Below are positions 30,121 through 39,524 of a DNA stretch of 64,000 bases, piece after piece. The translations under genes were made by a program, and so were the position numbers. This DNA is from Erwinia aphidicola (GTDB lineage Bacteria; Pseudomonadota; Gammaproteobacteria; Enterobacterales; Enterobacteriaceae). The DNA lies in contig NZ_JACXBP010000004.1 of NCBI RefSeq assembly GCF_014773485.1, forward strand, positions 1 to 64,000, given 5' to 3'. A model generated the notes under the pieces. That model searched no databases. It was not told where the DNA came from and saw only the letters and a program-made list of their open reading frames with translations. Position 1 is the stretch's first letter, and each line of letters starts with the position of its first letter.

Positions 30121-31053
30121 GTGAAAGCACTTACAAGAAAAATTTCTCGCGTCGCCATTACCCTGCTGCTGGTGATCGTTGCCGTTGTCCTTATTTTCCG
30201 CGTATGGGTGTTCTATACCGAATCGCCGTGGACGCGTGATGCCAAATTTACCGCCGACGTGGTGGCAATCGCCCCTGACGTCAGCGGTTTGATCACCGAT
30301 GTGCGCGTGCATGATAACCAGCTGGTCGCTAAAGACCAGGTCCTGTTCACTATCGATCAGCCGCGCTACCAGCAAGCGCTGGATGAAGCGCAGGCTGATG
30401 TCGCCTACTATCAGGCGGTGCTGAGTGAAAAACGTCGCGAGGCGGCGCGCCGCAACCAGCTCGGGGTTTCCGCCATGTCGCGTGAGGCTATCGACCAGGC
30501 AAACAACGACTTCCAGACCACTGAACATCAGCTGGCGAAGGCCGTCGCCGTGCGCGACCTGGCGAAGATCGACCTCGATCGCACCGTGGTGAAAGCCCCA
30601 TCCGCAGGTTGGATCACTAACCTGAATGTCTATACCGGGGAGTTTATTACCCGTGGTTCTACCTCGGTAGCGCTGGTGAAAAAAGACTCCTTCTACGTGC
30701 TGGCCTACCTTGAAGAGACCAAGCTGGACGGGATCCGCCCAGGTTTCCGCGTGGAAATTACGCCGCTGGGCAGCAATGCGGTGCTGTATGGCTCTGTGGA
30801 TAGCGTTGCCGCGGGCGTTACCAACAGCAGCAGCACGGTCGACAGCAAGGGCATGGCCACCGTCGACTCCGACCTGGAATGGGTGCGGCTGGCGCAGCGT
30901 GTCCCGGTGCGTATTCACCTTGATAAGCAGCCGGGCAACCTCTATCCGTCCGGGACCACCGCGACCATCGTGGTGACCGGGGCGCAAGATCGTCAGCAGC
31001 ACGAGATGTCGCCAATGATGAAACTGATGCATCGCCTGCGCGAGTTTGGCTAA
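30121..31053 (+). CDS. aaeA: Aromatic carboxylic acid efflux, membrane fusion protein AaeA
   Basis: This 310-aa HlyD-type periplasmic adaptor works with AaeB. It has one N-terminal membrane segment (about residues 10-32), then the paired lipoyl halves ([24 protein letters not shown] and [19 protein letters not shown]) flanking an alpha-hairpin. It starts at [16 protein letters not shown] aligns with the E. coli N terminus. The AaeAB pump is thought to relieve metabolic stress from hydroxylated aromatic acids. Confidence 0.95.
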   Translation: MKALTRKISRVAITLLLVIVAVVLIFRVWVFYTESPWTRDAKFTADVVAIAPDVSGLITDVRVHDNQLVAKDQVLFTIDQPRYQQALDEAQADVAYYQAVLSEKRREAARRNQLGVSAMSREAIDQANNDFQTTEHQLAKAVAVRDLAKIDLDRTVVKAPSAGWITNLNVYTGEFITRGSTSVALVKKDSFYVLAYLEETKLDGIRPGFRVEITPLGSNAVLYGSVDSVAAGVTNSSSTVDSKGMATVDSDLEWVRLAQRVPVRIHLDKQPGNLYPSGTTATIVVTGAQDRQQHEMSPMMKLMHRLREFG

Positions 31054-31066
31054 GGCGGGGCCTATC

Positions 31067-33025
31067 ATGCAGTGGTATCGTCTGCGCTATCCGATCAAAC
31101 TGACCTTTGCCATCCTTCTGGCGCTGTGTGTCGGCTTTGAATTTAATCTCGAAACGCCGCGCTGGTCGGTGATGACTGCGGCAATTGTCGCGGGCGGCAC
31201 CGGGTTTGCTGCCGGAGGCGATCCGTTCTCCGGCGCGCTGCGTCATCGCGGCATGCTGCGTATTATCGGCACCTTTATCGGCTGTATCGCCGCGCTGGCC
31301 ATCATGATCACCACCATTCGTGCGCCGGTCGTCATGCTGCTGCTGTGCTGCATCTGGGCTGGCGTCTGCGTCTGGCTCTCCTCGCTGATCAAGGTCGAGA
31401 ACTCCTACGCGCTAGGACTGGCGGGCTATACCGCGCTGATTATTGTGGTCAGCGTTGACGCTAACGGCTCCCTGCTGCTGGCTCCGCAGTTTGCGGTTGA
31501 GCGCTGTAGCGAAATCGTAATCGGTATTGTCTGTGCCATCCTCGCCGATCTGCTGTTCTCCCCACGCTCAATCAAGCTGGATATCGACCGTGAAATCGAT
31601 GCGCTGCTGGTGGAGCATTATCGTCTGATGCAGCTGTGCGTTTCGCATGGCGATAAAGAAGAGGTCGATAAGTGCTGGGCCGGGCTGGTGCGCCGTACCA
31701 CCGCGCTGAACGGCATGAGAACGCATCTGATGATGGAGTCCGGGCGCTGGCAGAAGGTCGATCGCCGTCTCAAGGTGCTCCACTCCCTCTCACTGACGCT
31801 GATCACCCAGGCTTGTGAAACCTTCCTGATCCAGAACACGCGTCAGGAGTATGTCCCGCCGCAGTTCCACCTGTTCTTTGAAAAACCGGTGGAAAATATC
31901 AGCGATATCCACAAGCGCATGAAGATTATGCGCCGGGTCATCACCCTTAGCGGCAGTAAAAATACCCCGGAAACCATCCGTAACTGGGTTGGCGCCGCCA
32001 GCCGCTATCTGCTGTTAATGAAGGGCATTCACACCAACAGCAGCATCAGCCGGATGGAAGAAGAGGTGTTAAATACCGAACCGGTGGTAAAAATGCGTTC
32101 GGCAGAAACCCGTCACGCGCTGGTTAACGGCGTGCGCACCTTTGTTGCCACCGCCGTCGGTTCGCTGTTCTGGCTGTGGACCGGCTGGACTTCCGGCAGC
32201 GGTGCGATGGTGATGCTGGCGGTGATTACCGCGCTGGCAATGCGCATGCCGAACCCGCTGATGGTGGCGAAAGACTTCCTGTACGGCATGATCGTCGCCA
32301 TTCCGGTTGGCGGGCTGTACTACATGGTGATCATGCCGAACACCCAGCAGAGCATGCTGCTGCTCTGTATTGCGCTGGGGATCATGGCCTTTATCTGCGG
32401 CATTCTGATCCAGCGCCGCCAGATCGGTACGCTCGGCGGGCTGGTGGGCACCATCAACATCCTGACGCTGGATAACCCGATGAAGTTCAACATCAGCGTG
32501 TTTCTCGACGGGGCGCTGGGCCAGGCGATCGGCTGCTTTGTCGCACTGCTGGTGATCCTGCTGATCCGCGATACGTCGAAAGCCCGGGTTGGCCGCACGC
32601 TGCTTAATCGCTTTATGTATGCGGCGGTTTCGGCGATGACGACCAATACGGCGCGCCGCCGCGAGAACCATCTGCCCGCGTTGTACCAGCAGCTGTTTAT
32701 GCTGCTGAATATCTTCCCCGGCGATGTGAACAAGTTCCGTCTGGCGCTGACGCTGATTATCGGCCATCAGCGGCTGCGCGCCGCTGACGTTCCCGTCAAT
32801 GCCGATCTGTCGGCTTACCACAAGCAGCTGCGCCACACCGCCGACCGGGTGATCTCCGCCAGCAGTGATGGCAAGCGGCGCCACTACTTTGAGCGCCTGC
32901 TGGCGGAGTTCGACATTTATCAGCAAAAGCTGGAGCAGTATCAGGCGCCACAAAGCGTGACCGAGCCCGTTGCGCTGCTGGCTGGCATTCTGAAGAAATA
33001 TCAGAATACCCTGATCGAGATTTGA
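31067..33025 (+). CDS. aaeB: Aromatic carboxylic acid efflux transporter AaeB
   Basis: This inner-membrane pump of 652 aa is of the ArAE family. The N-terminal half has five or six helices ([22 protein letters not shown] onward), then a cytoplasmic helical region with [16 protein letters not shown] before it, then a second membrane half near [20 protein letters not shown]. The ATG at 31067 lies 13 bp after the aaeA stop codon behind GGCGGGG; the frame is open upstream only from a TTG. E. coli AaeB is 655 aa. Confidence 0.95.
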   Translation: MQWYRLRYPIKLTFAILLALCVGFEFNLETPRWSVMTAAIVAGGTGFAAGGDPFSGALRHRGMLRIIGTFIGCIAALAIMITTIRAPVVMLLLCCIWAGVCVWLSSLIKVENSYALGLAGYTALIIVVSVDANGSLLLAPQFAVERCSEIVIGIVCAILADLLFSPRSIKLDIDREIDALLVEHYRLMQLCVSHGDKEEVDKCWAGLVRRTTALNGMRTHLMMESGRWQKVDRRLKVLHSLSLTLITQACETFLIQNTRQEYVPPQFHLFFEKPVENISDIHKRMKIMRRVITLSGSKNTPETIRNWVGAASRYLLLMKGIHTNSSISRMEEEVLNTEPVVKMRSAETRHALVNGVRTFVATAVGSLFWLWTGWTSGSGAMVMLAVITALAMRMPNPLMVAKDFLYGMIVAIPVGGLYYMVIMPNTQQSMLLLCIALGIMAFICGILIQRRQIGTLGGLVGTINILTLDNPMKFNISVFLDGALGQAIGCFVALLVILLIRDTSKARVGRTLLNRFMYAAVSAMTTNTARRRENHLPALYQQLFMLLNIFPGDVNKFRLALTLIIGHQRLRAADVPVNADLSAYHKQLRHTADRVISASSDGKRRHYFERLLAEFDIYQQKLEQYQAPQSVTEPVALLAGILKKYQNTLIEI

Positions 33026-33032
33026 TCTTGCC

Positions 33033-33060
33033 GCTGACGGCGCCTGCCGTCAGCATTTTT
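33033..33060 (+). terminator. aaeXAB terminator
   Basis: GCTGACGG pairs with CCGTCAGC around a 6-nt loop, followed by ATTTTT. It begins 7 bp after the aaeB stop codon. Confidence 0.85.
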
Positions 33061-33162
33061 CCCGGCCATAATCCCCGCGATGATGCCCTTTTGTCACAAA
33101 ACCTCGCGGTTTTGCCATCTATACTTGATCCAGCTGAAGGGTAAACACATCTGGAGAAAATC

Positions 33163-34617
33163 ATGACGATCTCAACGCTTAAGGACAACGACCTGTTTCA
33201 GACCGGTTTCCTGGTAAACGGAAAGTGGCAGCAGGCGGCCAGCACTTTTGAGGTGCTCAACCCGGCGACGGGGGAAGTGGTTGCTGCGGTGGCTAAAGCG
33301 GGTAAGGCGGAAACGGAACAGGCGATTGCCGCCGCCGCCGCGGCATTCCCGGCGTGGCGGGCAAAAACGGCCAAAGAGCGGGCAGAGATTCTGCATCGCT
33401 GGTATCAGCTGATGATTGAAAACAAAGCCTGGCTCGGCCAACTGATGACCGCCGAACAGGGCAAGCCGTTAAAAGAAGCCGAGGGTGAAGTGGAGTACGC
33501 CGCCAGCTTTATTCAGTGGTTTGCCGAGCAGGCCAAGCGCGCCAACGGTGAGATTATCCCACCGGCCAAGCCCGGCAGCCGTATTCTGGCCACGCGCGAG
33601 CCGATTGGTGTGGTGGCGGCAATTACCCCGTGGAACTTCCCGATGGCGATGCTGACGCGCAAGCTGGGTCCGGCATTAGCGGCGGGCTGCACCGGCATCA
33701 TCAAACCGGCGAATAACACCCCGCTTTCAGCCTTTGCCCTGCTGGCGCTGGCGAAAAAAGCGGGCGTACCGGACGGCGTTCTCAATGCGGTCGCGGGCGA
33801 TACTCACGCCATCAGCGACGCGATTATGGCCAGTAAAGCGGTGCGCAAAATCTCCTTTACCGGTTCCACCCAAGTCGGCAAGCTGCTGATGCGCAATGCG
33901 TCAGAGACGATGAAAAAAGTCTCGATGGAGCTGGGGGGCAACGCGCCCTATATCGTGTTTGAGGATGCCGATATAGATGCGGCGGTAAAAGGGGCCATCG
34001 CCAACAAATTCCGCAACGCCGGGCAGGTCTGCGTCAGCGTGAATCGCTTCTATATTCATAACAGCGTCTACGACCGCTTCGTTAACCAGCTGGCAGACGA
34101 AGTGAAAAAGCTAAAAGTGGGCAATGGCATGGATGAGGGCGTCGTGGTTGGCCCGCTGATTGAAGCTTCGGCGCTGGAAAAAGTCGAGGAGCACGTCAAT
34201 GATGCGCTCAGTCATGGCGGCAAGGTCATCACCGGGGGAGCGCGTCACGCGCTGGGCGGTAACTTCTGGCAGCCTACGGTGATTGCCGAAGCGAATGAAA
34301 GCATGAAGCTGTCACGGGAAGAGACCTTTGGTCCAGTGGCGGCGTGCTTCCGCTTTGATGAGGAAGAGGAGGTGATCCGCCGTGCCAACGACACCGAATT
34401 TGGCCTGGCAGCTTACTTCTATACGCAAAACCTGCAGCGCGTATTTCGCGTCTCAGCCGCGCTGGAAAGCGGCATGGTGGGAATTAACGAGTGTGCGGTG
34501 TCCACCGAGCTCGCGCCGTTTGGTGGCGTAAAAGAGTCGGGATTAGGGCGTGAAGGCTCGGTGCTGGGGCTGGAAGAGTATATGGAAGTGAAAGCCCTGC
34601 ATATTGGCGGACTTTAA
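33163..34617 (+). CDS. NAD(P)-dependent succinate-semialdehyde dehydrogenase family protein
   Basis: This 484-aa aldehyde dehydrogenase is of the GabD class. The coenzyme region has VAAITPWNFPMAMLTRKLGPALAAG (near residues 148-172). The catalytic Glu is in SMELGGNAPYIVFEDAD (near 254) and the nucleophile Cys in FRNAGQVCVSVNRFY (near 288). It most likely oxidises succinate semialdehyde to succinate, but no gabT or gabP is nearby and related aldehydes are possible substrates. A TCTATACTT element at about 33118 resembles a sigma-S type -10 box. It is an insertion relative to the E. coli aae-yhcO order as I recall it. Confidence 0.85.
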   Translation: MTISTLKDNDLFQTGFLVNGKWQQAASTFEVLNPATGEVVAAVAKAGKAETEQAIAAAAAAFPAWRAKTAKERAEILHRWYQLMIENKAWLGQLMTAEQGKPLKEAEGEVEYAASFIQWFAEQAKRANGEIIPPAKPGSRILATREPIGVVAAITPWNFPMAMLTRKLGPALAAGCTGIIKPANNTPLSAFALLALAKKAGVPDGVLNAVAGDTHAISDAIMASKAVRKISFTGSTQVGKLLMRNASETMKKVSMELGGNAPYIVFEDADIDAAVKGAIANKFRNAGQVCVSVNRFYIHNSVYDRFVNQLADEVKKLKVGNGMDEGVVVGPLIEASALEKVEEHVNDALSHGGKVITGGARHALGGNFWQPTVIAEANESMKLSREETFGPVAACFRFDEEEEVIRRANDTEFGLAAYFYTQNLQRVFRVSAALESGMVGINECAVSTELAPFGGVKESGLGREGSVLGLEEYMEVKALHIGGL

Positions 34618-34668
34618 CCCAACGGGCGGCAGTCGCCGCCCAGCTGTGTGTCCTGCGGAGCAGACCGA

Positions 34669-34938
34669 ATGAAAAGAGAGATTTTCGACTTTGATGTGAT
34701 TGTCGATCAGGCGCATTTCTTCCGACAGTTCACTGAACGCTTTGCCCTGACGGATCGTACCATCGCCGATCTGGACAGTCTGTGGGATGCTATCACCGGG
34801 CCGCAAATGCCCTTACCGTTGGAGATTGAGTTCGTCAATTTGGGCAGCGGCCAGAGGCGACGCTACGGCGCGCTGATTCTGCTATTTGATGAAGCGGAAG
34901 AGGAGCTGGATGGCGAGTTTCGCTTTAACGTTAAATAG
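34669..34938 (+). CDS. yhcO: Barstar-like protein YhcO
   Basis: This 89-aa acidic protein of the barstar (barnase inhibitor) fold family has [27 protein letters not shown] and [11 protein letters not shown]. It is homologous to E. coli YhcO (90 aa), which shares the tail [14 protein letters not shown]. No barnase-like RNase gene is adjacent. The start at 34669 follows a GGAG site; a longer frame adds seven residues. Its cellular partner is unknown. Confidence 0.9.
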   Translation: MKREIFDFDVIVDQAHFFRQFTERFALTDRTIADLDSLWDAITGPQMPLPLEIEFVNLGSGQRRRYGALILLFDEAEEELDGEFRFNVK

Positions 34939-34943
34939 TCAGG

Positions 34944-34971
34944 CAAAAAAAGGGCCCCGGCGAACGGGGCC
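34944..34971 (-). terminator. Terminator of the first yhcN-type gene
   Basis: On the minus strand GGCCCCG pairs with CGGGGCC around a 5-nt loop and is followed by CTTTTTTT. It lies between the convergent yhcO and the yhcN-type gene and may serve both. Confidence 0.8.
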
Positions 34972-35017
34972 AAAGGGTTCGTCTTGCCGGGCAACGGGTG
35001 TGCCCATCGACGAGGAA

Positions 35018-35281
35018 TTACTTATACAGCTCGGCGGTGACATGCCAGTTATCCTGATTGCGCGCTTCAACAATTCGGTAAGCACTGGCACCTTCACTAT
35101 CCGCTTTCTGTGACACCTGCTGACGGATATCCGACGGCACGCCTGCCACACCGCTTAATGTAATCGTCCCCGCAGATTGCAGATTCTCAGCCTGTTGGTT
35201 ATTGACCAGCTGTGCGGCGCTGGCGCCGAAACTGACCAGTGAAAACAGGCTCAATGCAGCGATGGTTGTTTTGATTTTCAT
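35018..35281 (-). CDS. YhcN-type periplasmic protein (DUF1471), copy 1
   Basis: This 87-aa exported protein has a signal peptide (MKIKTTIAALSLFSLVSFG, cut after ASA) followed by the DUF1471/YhcN-BhsA-McbA fold ending HVTAELYK. The start is placed at the MKIK methionine behind AGGAG. Family members respond to acid, peroxide and other envelope stresses and influence biofilm. It is the last of three tandem paralogues on the minus strand. Confidence 0.88.
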   Translation of the reverse strand: MKIKTTIAALSLFSLVSFGASAAQLVNNQQAENLQSAGTITLSGVAGVPSDIRQQVSQKADSEGASAYRIVEARNQDNWHVTAELYK

Positions 35282-35385
35282 ATTTAATCTCCTCATTGTG
35301 ACCAACAACCTGCGGGCTTCGACTTTATGACCGCGGTCATGTCACGGACGGGCGCTGACAGCGCCCGATGTCTGTTCGTTAACGG

Positions 35386-35655
35386 TTATTTATACAGTTC
35401 AGCCGTTACGTGGTAGTTGCCGTCGTTACGCGCTTCAATCACACGGTAGGCGCTGGCACCCTGCTGATCCGCTTTCTCAGACAGCTGATGACGAATATCC
35501 ATGGTAGTGCCGTTAATGCCGCTCACGCTGACGGTACCGACTGACTGCAGGTTCTGATTATTAACCTGGTCGTTAGTCACCAGGCTGGCAGCGCTGGCAC
35601 CAAATGAAAGAACGGAAGCAAGACCTAAAGCAGCGATGGTGAAGGTAGTTTTCAT
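35386..35655 (-). CDS. YhcN-type periplasmic protein (DUF1471), copy 2
   Basis: This 89-aa exported protein has signal peptide MKTTFTIAALGLASVLSFG (cut after ASA) and mature part with GTVSVSGINGTTMDIRHQL, ASAYRVIEAR and HVTAELYK. It is separated from copy 1 by 104 bp and from copy 3 by 107 bp, enough for separate promoters. A GC hairpin GGGCGC / GCGCCC at 35350-35366 follows its stop codon without a T-run. Confidence 0.88.
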   Translation of the reverse strand: MKTTFTIAALGLASVLSFGASAASLVTNDQVNNQNLQSVGTVSVSGINGTTMDIRHQLSEKADQQGASAYRVIEARNDGNYHVTAELYK

Positions 35656-35762
35656 GATATGACTCCAGAAATTGGGTTGGGAGGTAACCGAAAGGGCTAA
35701 AAAACGTTTATTATTCTTGGGGTTACCGTAATTTTTGTTTTTACTCTCAGACAGATACGAAC

Positions 35763-36026
35763 TTATTTGTACAGCTCGGCAGTAGCATGCCAGTTGCCAT
35801 TCACATTATTTTCGATAACGCGATAAGCGGTGGCACCTTTCTGGTCGGCTTTATCGTTCAACGCCTGGTGGATATCCATCGGTGAACCCGCAATGCCGCT
35901 TACGCTGACAGTGCCGATTGGCTGAAGATTTTTAGCCTGTTCTGCGCTGATAGATTCAGCGGCGAAAGCGCCGAATGACAGAGCAGAAAGAAGGCCAAAG
36001 GTAGCAATAGTAGTGGTAACTTTCAT
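35763..36026 (-). CDS. yhcN: YhcN-type periplasmic protein (DUF1471), copy 3
   Basis: This 87-aa exported protein has signal peptide MKVTTTIATFGLLSALSFG (cut near AFA) and mature part with GTVSVSGIAGSPMDIHQAL, ATAYRVIENN and HATAELYK. The start at 36026 skips six upstream residues of no signal character. It sits nearest argR, as yhcN does in E. coli, so it is the best candidate for the orthologue; the other two look like local duplications. Confidence 0.88.
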   Translation of the reverse strand: MKVTTTIATFGLLSALSFGAFAAESISAEQAKNLQPIGTVSVSGIAGSPMDIHQALNDKADQKGATAYRVIENNVNGNWHATAELYK

Positions 36027-36480
36027 GATTTGATTCCTCGTCAACTGTTTTTATCTTTTTAATTACTGTGATTTGCATCACGAAAACAAGTATAGATCTA
36101 ATAACGTAAAAAATTAATAGCATGCTAATAATGTTTTGTTGGGATTCTTGTGATGTGAAGGGGTTTTTAATAACCAGCCGTTATAAAAAACGCTTATATT
36201 TTACCCTCACCCCGTTAAATGCTTGGAAAAACATCAGGCTGCGTGAAATTAACAATTTGTGCGCTTATCTGCAGTTGATCACATTGCTGGAAGAAATTTA
36301 AGCGGGTGATGGCGGGCGTATTGACCAGCAAAGGCAGTGAGATCTGCTGCTGAGTATTGAATTATCAGGGGAATAGCAAAGGGCCGTATGATGACGGCCC
36401 TGAGGATTTGGTGGCATAGAACAATGTTGTACTGAGGAGACCTACGCCACGATATGCATAAGTCTTATAACCGGCATGCT
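36027..36480. other. Gene-free region between yhcN copies and argR
   Basis: No ORF with coding character is present in these 454 bp. The left part is AT-rich and should carry the promoter of yhcN copy 3. At 36381-36400 GGGCCG pairs with CGGCCC and on the minus strand runs into TTTGCT, a weak terminator for argR. Confidence 0.5.
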
Positions 36481-36954
<474 letters not shown>

Positions 36955-36996
36955 TTACCGATTCGAGGAAAATAGAAGCCATGCCCGTGGCGGGAT

Positions 36997-37034
36997 ATTA
37001 AATTATTATGCAATTAAATGAATTTTTATGCAAA
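36997..37034. promoter_or_regulatory. Two ARG boxes in the argR promoter
   Basis: Box 36997-37014 reads AT-TAAAT-TATT-ATGCA-AT, and box 37017-37034 reads AA-TGAAT-TTTT-ATGCA-AA. Against the consensus WN-TGAAT-WWWW-ATTCA-NW they match 8/10 and 9/10 of the fixed positions. They are 2 bp apart. They lie 46-83 bp upstream of the argR start codon and indicate autoregulation. Confidence 0.75.
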
Positions 37035-37319
37035 TGGGAAATGGTGCAGCCGCCGGCTAAAGCCGCCAGGGGCGTGCAGTTTAACAGAGTTTGAATGGGA
37101 AAAAAAATTTGCTGACGGCTTGCTGAAGCGGGCAAGAAGTGAACGATTTGTTATAATAATGAGGTTGTTCCAGTTAGCGCTAACGGTGTAATGTAACGCC
37201 GAATCACGATGATATCCTGTCGTGCTGAACCGCCAGCTAAACTCGCGTTTCAGCAAATCCGGATAGAGCAACATGGATTTCACGGCACAATAAATGCTTA
37301 ATATAATAAGGAGTTTAGG
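37035..37319. promoter_or_regulatory. mdh upstream region
   Basis: No gene is visible. This part of the argR-mdh gap must carry the mdh promoter. A sequence TTATAATAATGAGG at about 37152 looks like a -10 region, and an AAGGAG ribosome site precedes the mdh ATG. In E. coli, mdh is repressed by ArcA; no site was assigned here. Confidence 0.4.
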
Positions 37320-38255
37320 ATGAAAGTTGCAGTTCTCGGTGCAGCAGGTGGTATCGGCCAGGCATTAGCCCTCCTGCTGAAAACCCAGCTTCCGGCAGGT
37401 TCAGAACTCTCTCTGTACGATATCGCCCCAGTGACTCCCGGCGTGGCGGTCGACCTAAGCCATATCCCTACCGCAGTGAAAATCGAAGGCTTCAGCGGCG
37501 AAGATGCCACCCCGGCGCTGAAAGGTGCTGACGTGGTGCTGATCTCCGCAGGCGTGGCGCGTAAGCCGGGTATGGACCGTTCTGACCTGTTCAACGTCAA
37601 CGCCGGTATTGTGCGTAACCTGATTGAGCAAGTCGCCTCAACCAGTCCTGGCGCCCTGATCGGTATCATTACTAACCCGGTTAACACCACCGTCGCGATT
37701 GCAGCGGAAGTGCTGAAGAAAGCCGGTGTTTATGACAAAAACAAACTGTTCGGCGTCACCACGCTGGACATCATCCGCTCCAACACCTTTGTTGCTGCGC
37801 TGAAAGGCAAGCAGCCAGAAGAACTCAACGTGCCGGTGGTTGGCGGTCACTCAGGCGTGACGATCCTGCCGCTGCTGTCGCAGATCCCAGGCGTCAGCTT
37901 CAGCGAGCAGGAAGCTGCTGACCTCACTAAACGCATTCAGAATGCCGGTACCGAAGTGGTTGAAGCGAAAGCGGGTGGCGGATCGGCCACGCTGTCGATG
38001 GGCCAGGCCGCGGCGAAATTTGGTCTGTCACTGGTACGTGCGCTGCAGGGCGAAAGCGATGTAGTGGAATGTGCTTATGTCGAAGGGGACGGCGAATATG
38101 CGCGTTTCTTCTCGCAGCCGCTGCTGCTGGGTAAAAAGGGGATTGTTGAGCGCCGTCCGATTGGCCAGCTGAGCGCCTTTGAACAGCAGTCGCTGAATGG
38201 CATGCTGGATACGCTGAAAAAAGATATTGTGCTGGGTGAAGATTTTATCAAGTGA
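37320..38255 (+). CDS. mdh: Malate dehydrogenase
   Basis: This 311-aa NAD-dependent enzyme of the TCA cycle interconverts malate and oxaloacetate. The NAD fold is [18 protein letters not shown] (residues 3-20). The mobile loop with substrate-binding arginines is [14 protein letters not shown], and the catalytic His lies in [12 protein letters not shown] (His 177). Length is close to the 312 aa of E. coli. It is divergent from argR. Confidence 0.98.
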   Translation: MKVAVLGAAGGIGQALALLLKTQLPAGSELSLYDIAPVTPGVAVDLSHIPTAVKIEGFSGEDATPALKGADVVLISAGVARKPGMDRSDLFNVNAGIVRNLIEQVASTSPGALIGIITNPVNTTVAIAAEVLKKAGVYDKNKLFGVTTLDIIRSNTFVAALKGKQPEELNVPVVGGHSGVTILPLLSQIPGVSFSEQEAADLTKRIQNAGTEVVEAKAGGGSATLSMGQAAAKFGLSLVRALQGESDVVECAYVEGDGEYARFFSQPLLLGKKGIVERRPIGQLSAFEQQSLNGMLDTLKKDIVLGEDFIK

Positions 38256-38262
38256 TTAAGTC

Positions 38263-38386
38263 TTCCCCAAAATAATTGGCGTCGCAACAAGGCGGCAAAT
38301 GTACGAATCCCCGGGAGCTTACTTTTGTAAGTGACCGGGGTGAATACATGCAGCCAACGCAGTTGCGGCGTCAAGTATGAAGGGGA
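38263..38386 (-). repeat. ERIC element
   Basis: The mdh-degS gap is filled by an ERIC element. The core is AATCCCCGGGAGCTTAC, then GTAAGTGACCGGGGTGAA, with ends CCCCAAAATAATTGG and TCAAGTATGAAGGGG. It lies between convergent genes, 7 bp after the mdh stop codon and touching the degS stop codon, so it is probably transcribed at both mRNA 3' ends. Confidence 0.9.
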
Positions 38387-39442
38387 TTATTGCGTCTGGA
38401 TCTCGTCCGGATATTCCAGCACCGTGACCGGCATCGTCATCTTCTTCTCGTTACGCGTGATATCGACGTTAATCACCGTGCCCGGGCGGATCTCAGCCAC
38501 CTGGTCCATGGTTTCTACCGGTGATACCGCCGCCGCATTATTCACGCGGGTAATCACATCATTGACCTGAATACCGGCTTTATCTGCCGGGCCGCCGGCC
38601 TTGACCTCAGTCACCACGATGCCCTGATTATGATCCATGCCTGATGTCTGACCGCTGTAGCGGCGGAATTCGCGCCCGGTAATGCCGATATAGCCGCGTA
38701 TTACCCGCCCGTCGCGGATCAGTTTCTCCATCACCTTCGTCGCCAGCTTGGTAGGAATTGCAAAGCCCAGACCTTCCGGCGTTTCGCCGTTGCTGCTTTT
38801 ATCAAAGGAGAGGGTGTTAATGCCCATCAATTCGCCCAGCGAGTTAATCAGCGCGCCGCCTGAGTTGCCGCGGTTGATAGACGCATCGGTCTGCAGGAAA
38901 TCCTGATGGCGGGAAGGGCTGAGGCCAACCCGTCCGGTGGCGCCAATGATACCCTGCGTCACCGTTTGCCCGATGTTATACGGATTACCGATCGCCATCA
39001 CCAGGTCGCCAACGTGCGCGACGCGCTGCGGATTGATCGGGATCACCGGTAAATTCACCGCATTGATTTTCAGCACCGCCAGGTCGGTCAGTGAGTCAGA
39101 ACCGACCAGCATCGCTTCAAAGTAGCGGCCATCCTGCAGATTGACGATGATCTGGCTGGCGTCGTTGATCACATGCTTGTTGGTCAGAATATAGCCGCGC
39201 GGATCCATGATCACCCCAGAGCCGAGCACATCGCTGGTGCCATTGGCGCTGCGGTTGTAAACATACACTACCGCAGGCGCGGCGCGTTTTACCCCCGCGT
39301 TGTAGCTGACCGGCTGAAGATCGGCGCTGTCGTCGGCAGTAGACAGCAGATCGCTGCCCAGCCGCAGGCCCGGCACGGCTACCAGAAGGATAGCGGCCAC
39401 AATCAGGCCGAAAATCGCTGAACGCAAAAGTTTAGGAAACAT
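38387..39442 (-). CDS. degS: Site-1 protease of the sigma-E response, DegS
   Basis: This 351-aa inner-membrane-anchored serine protease senses misfolded porins through its PDZ domain and cuts RseA to release sigma-E. There is one N-terminal membrane segment (about residues 5-27). The trypsin-like domain has the triad His in TNKHVIND, Asp in DSLTDLAVLK and Ser in INRGNSGGALIN, followed by one PDZ domain. The start at 39442 fits E. coli MFVKLLRS. It lies 82 bp after degQ. Confidence 0.96.
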   Translation of the reverse strand: MFPKLLRSAIFGLIVAAILLVAVPGLRLGSDLLSTADDSADLQPVSYNAGVKRAAPAVVYVYNRSANGTSDVLGSGVIMDPRGYILTNKHVINDASQIIVNLQDGRYFEAMLVGSDSLTDLAVLKINAVNLPVIPINPQRVAHVGDLVMAIGNPYNIGQTVTQGIIGATGRVGLSPSRHQDFLQTDASINRGNSGGALINSLGELMGINTLSFDKSSNGETPEGLGFAIPTKLATKVMEKLIRDGRVIRGYIGITGREFRRYSGQTSGMDHNQGIVVTEVKAGGPADKAGIQVNDVITRVNNAAAVSPVETMDQVAEIRPGTVINVDITRNEKKMTMPVTVLEYPDEIQTQ

Positions 39443-39524
39443 GGTTTTAGGCAGTGTATGAATAAACGACTGGCAGGATAGCATGAGTTACGCGGACACA
39501 GTAGCCTGTGTCCGCGTGGCAGGG

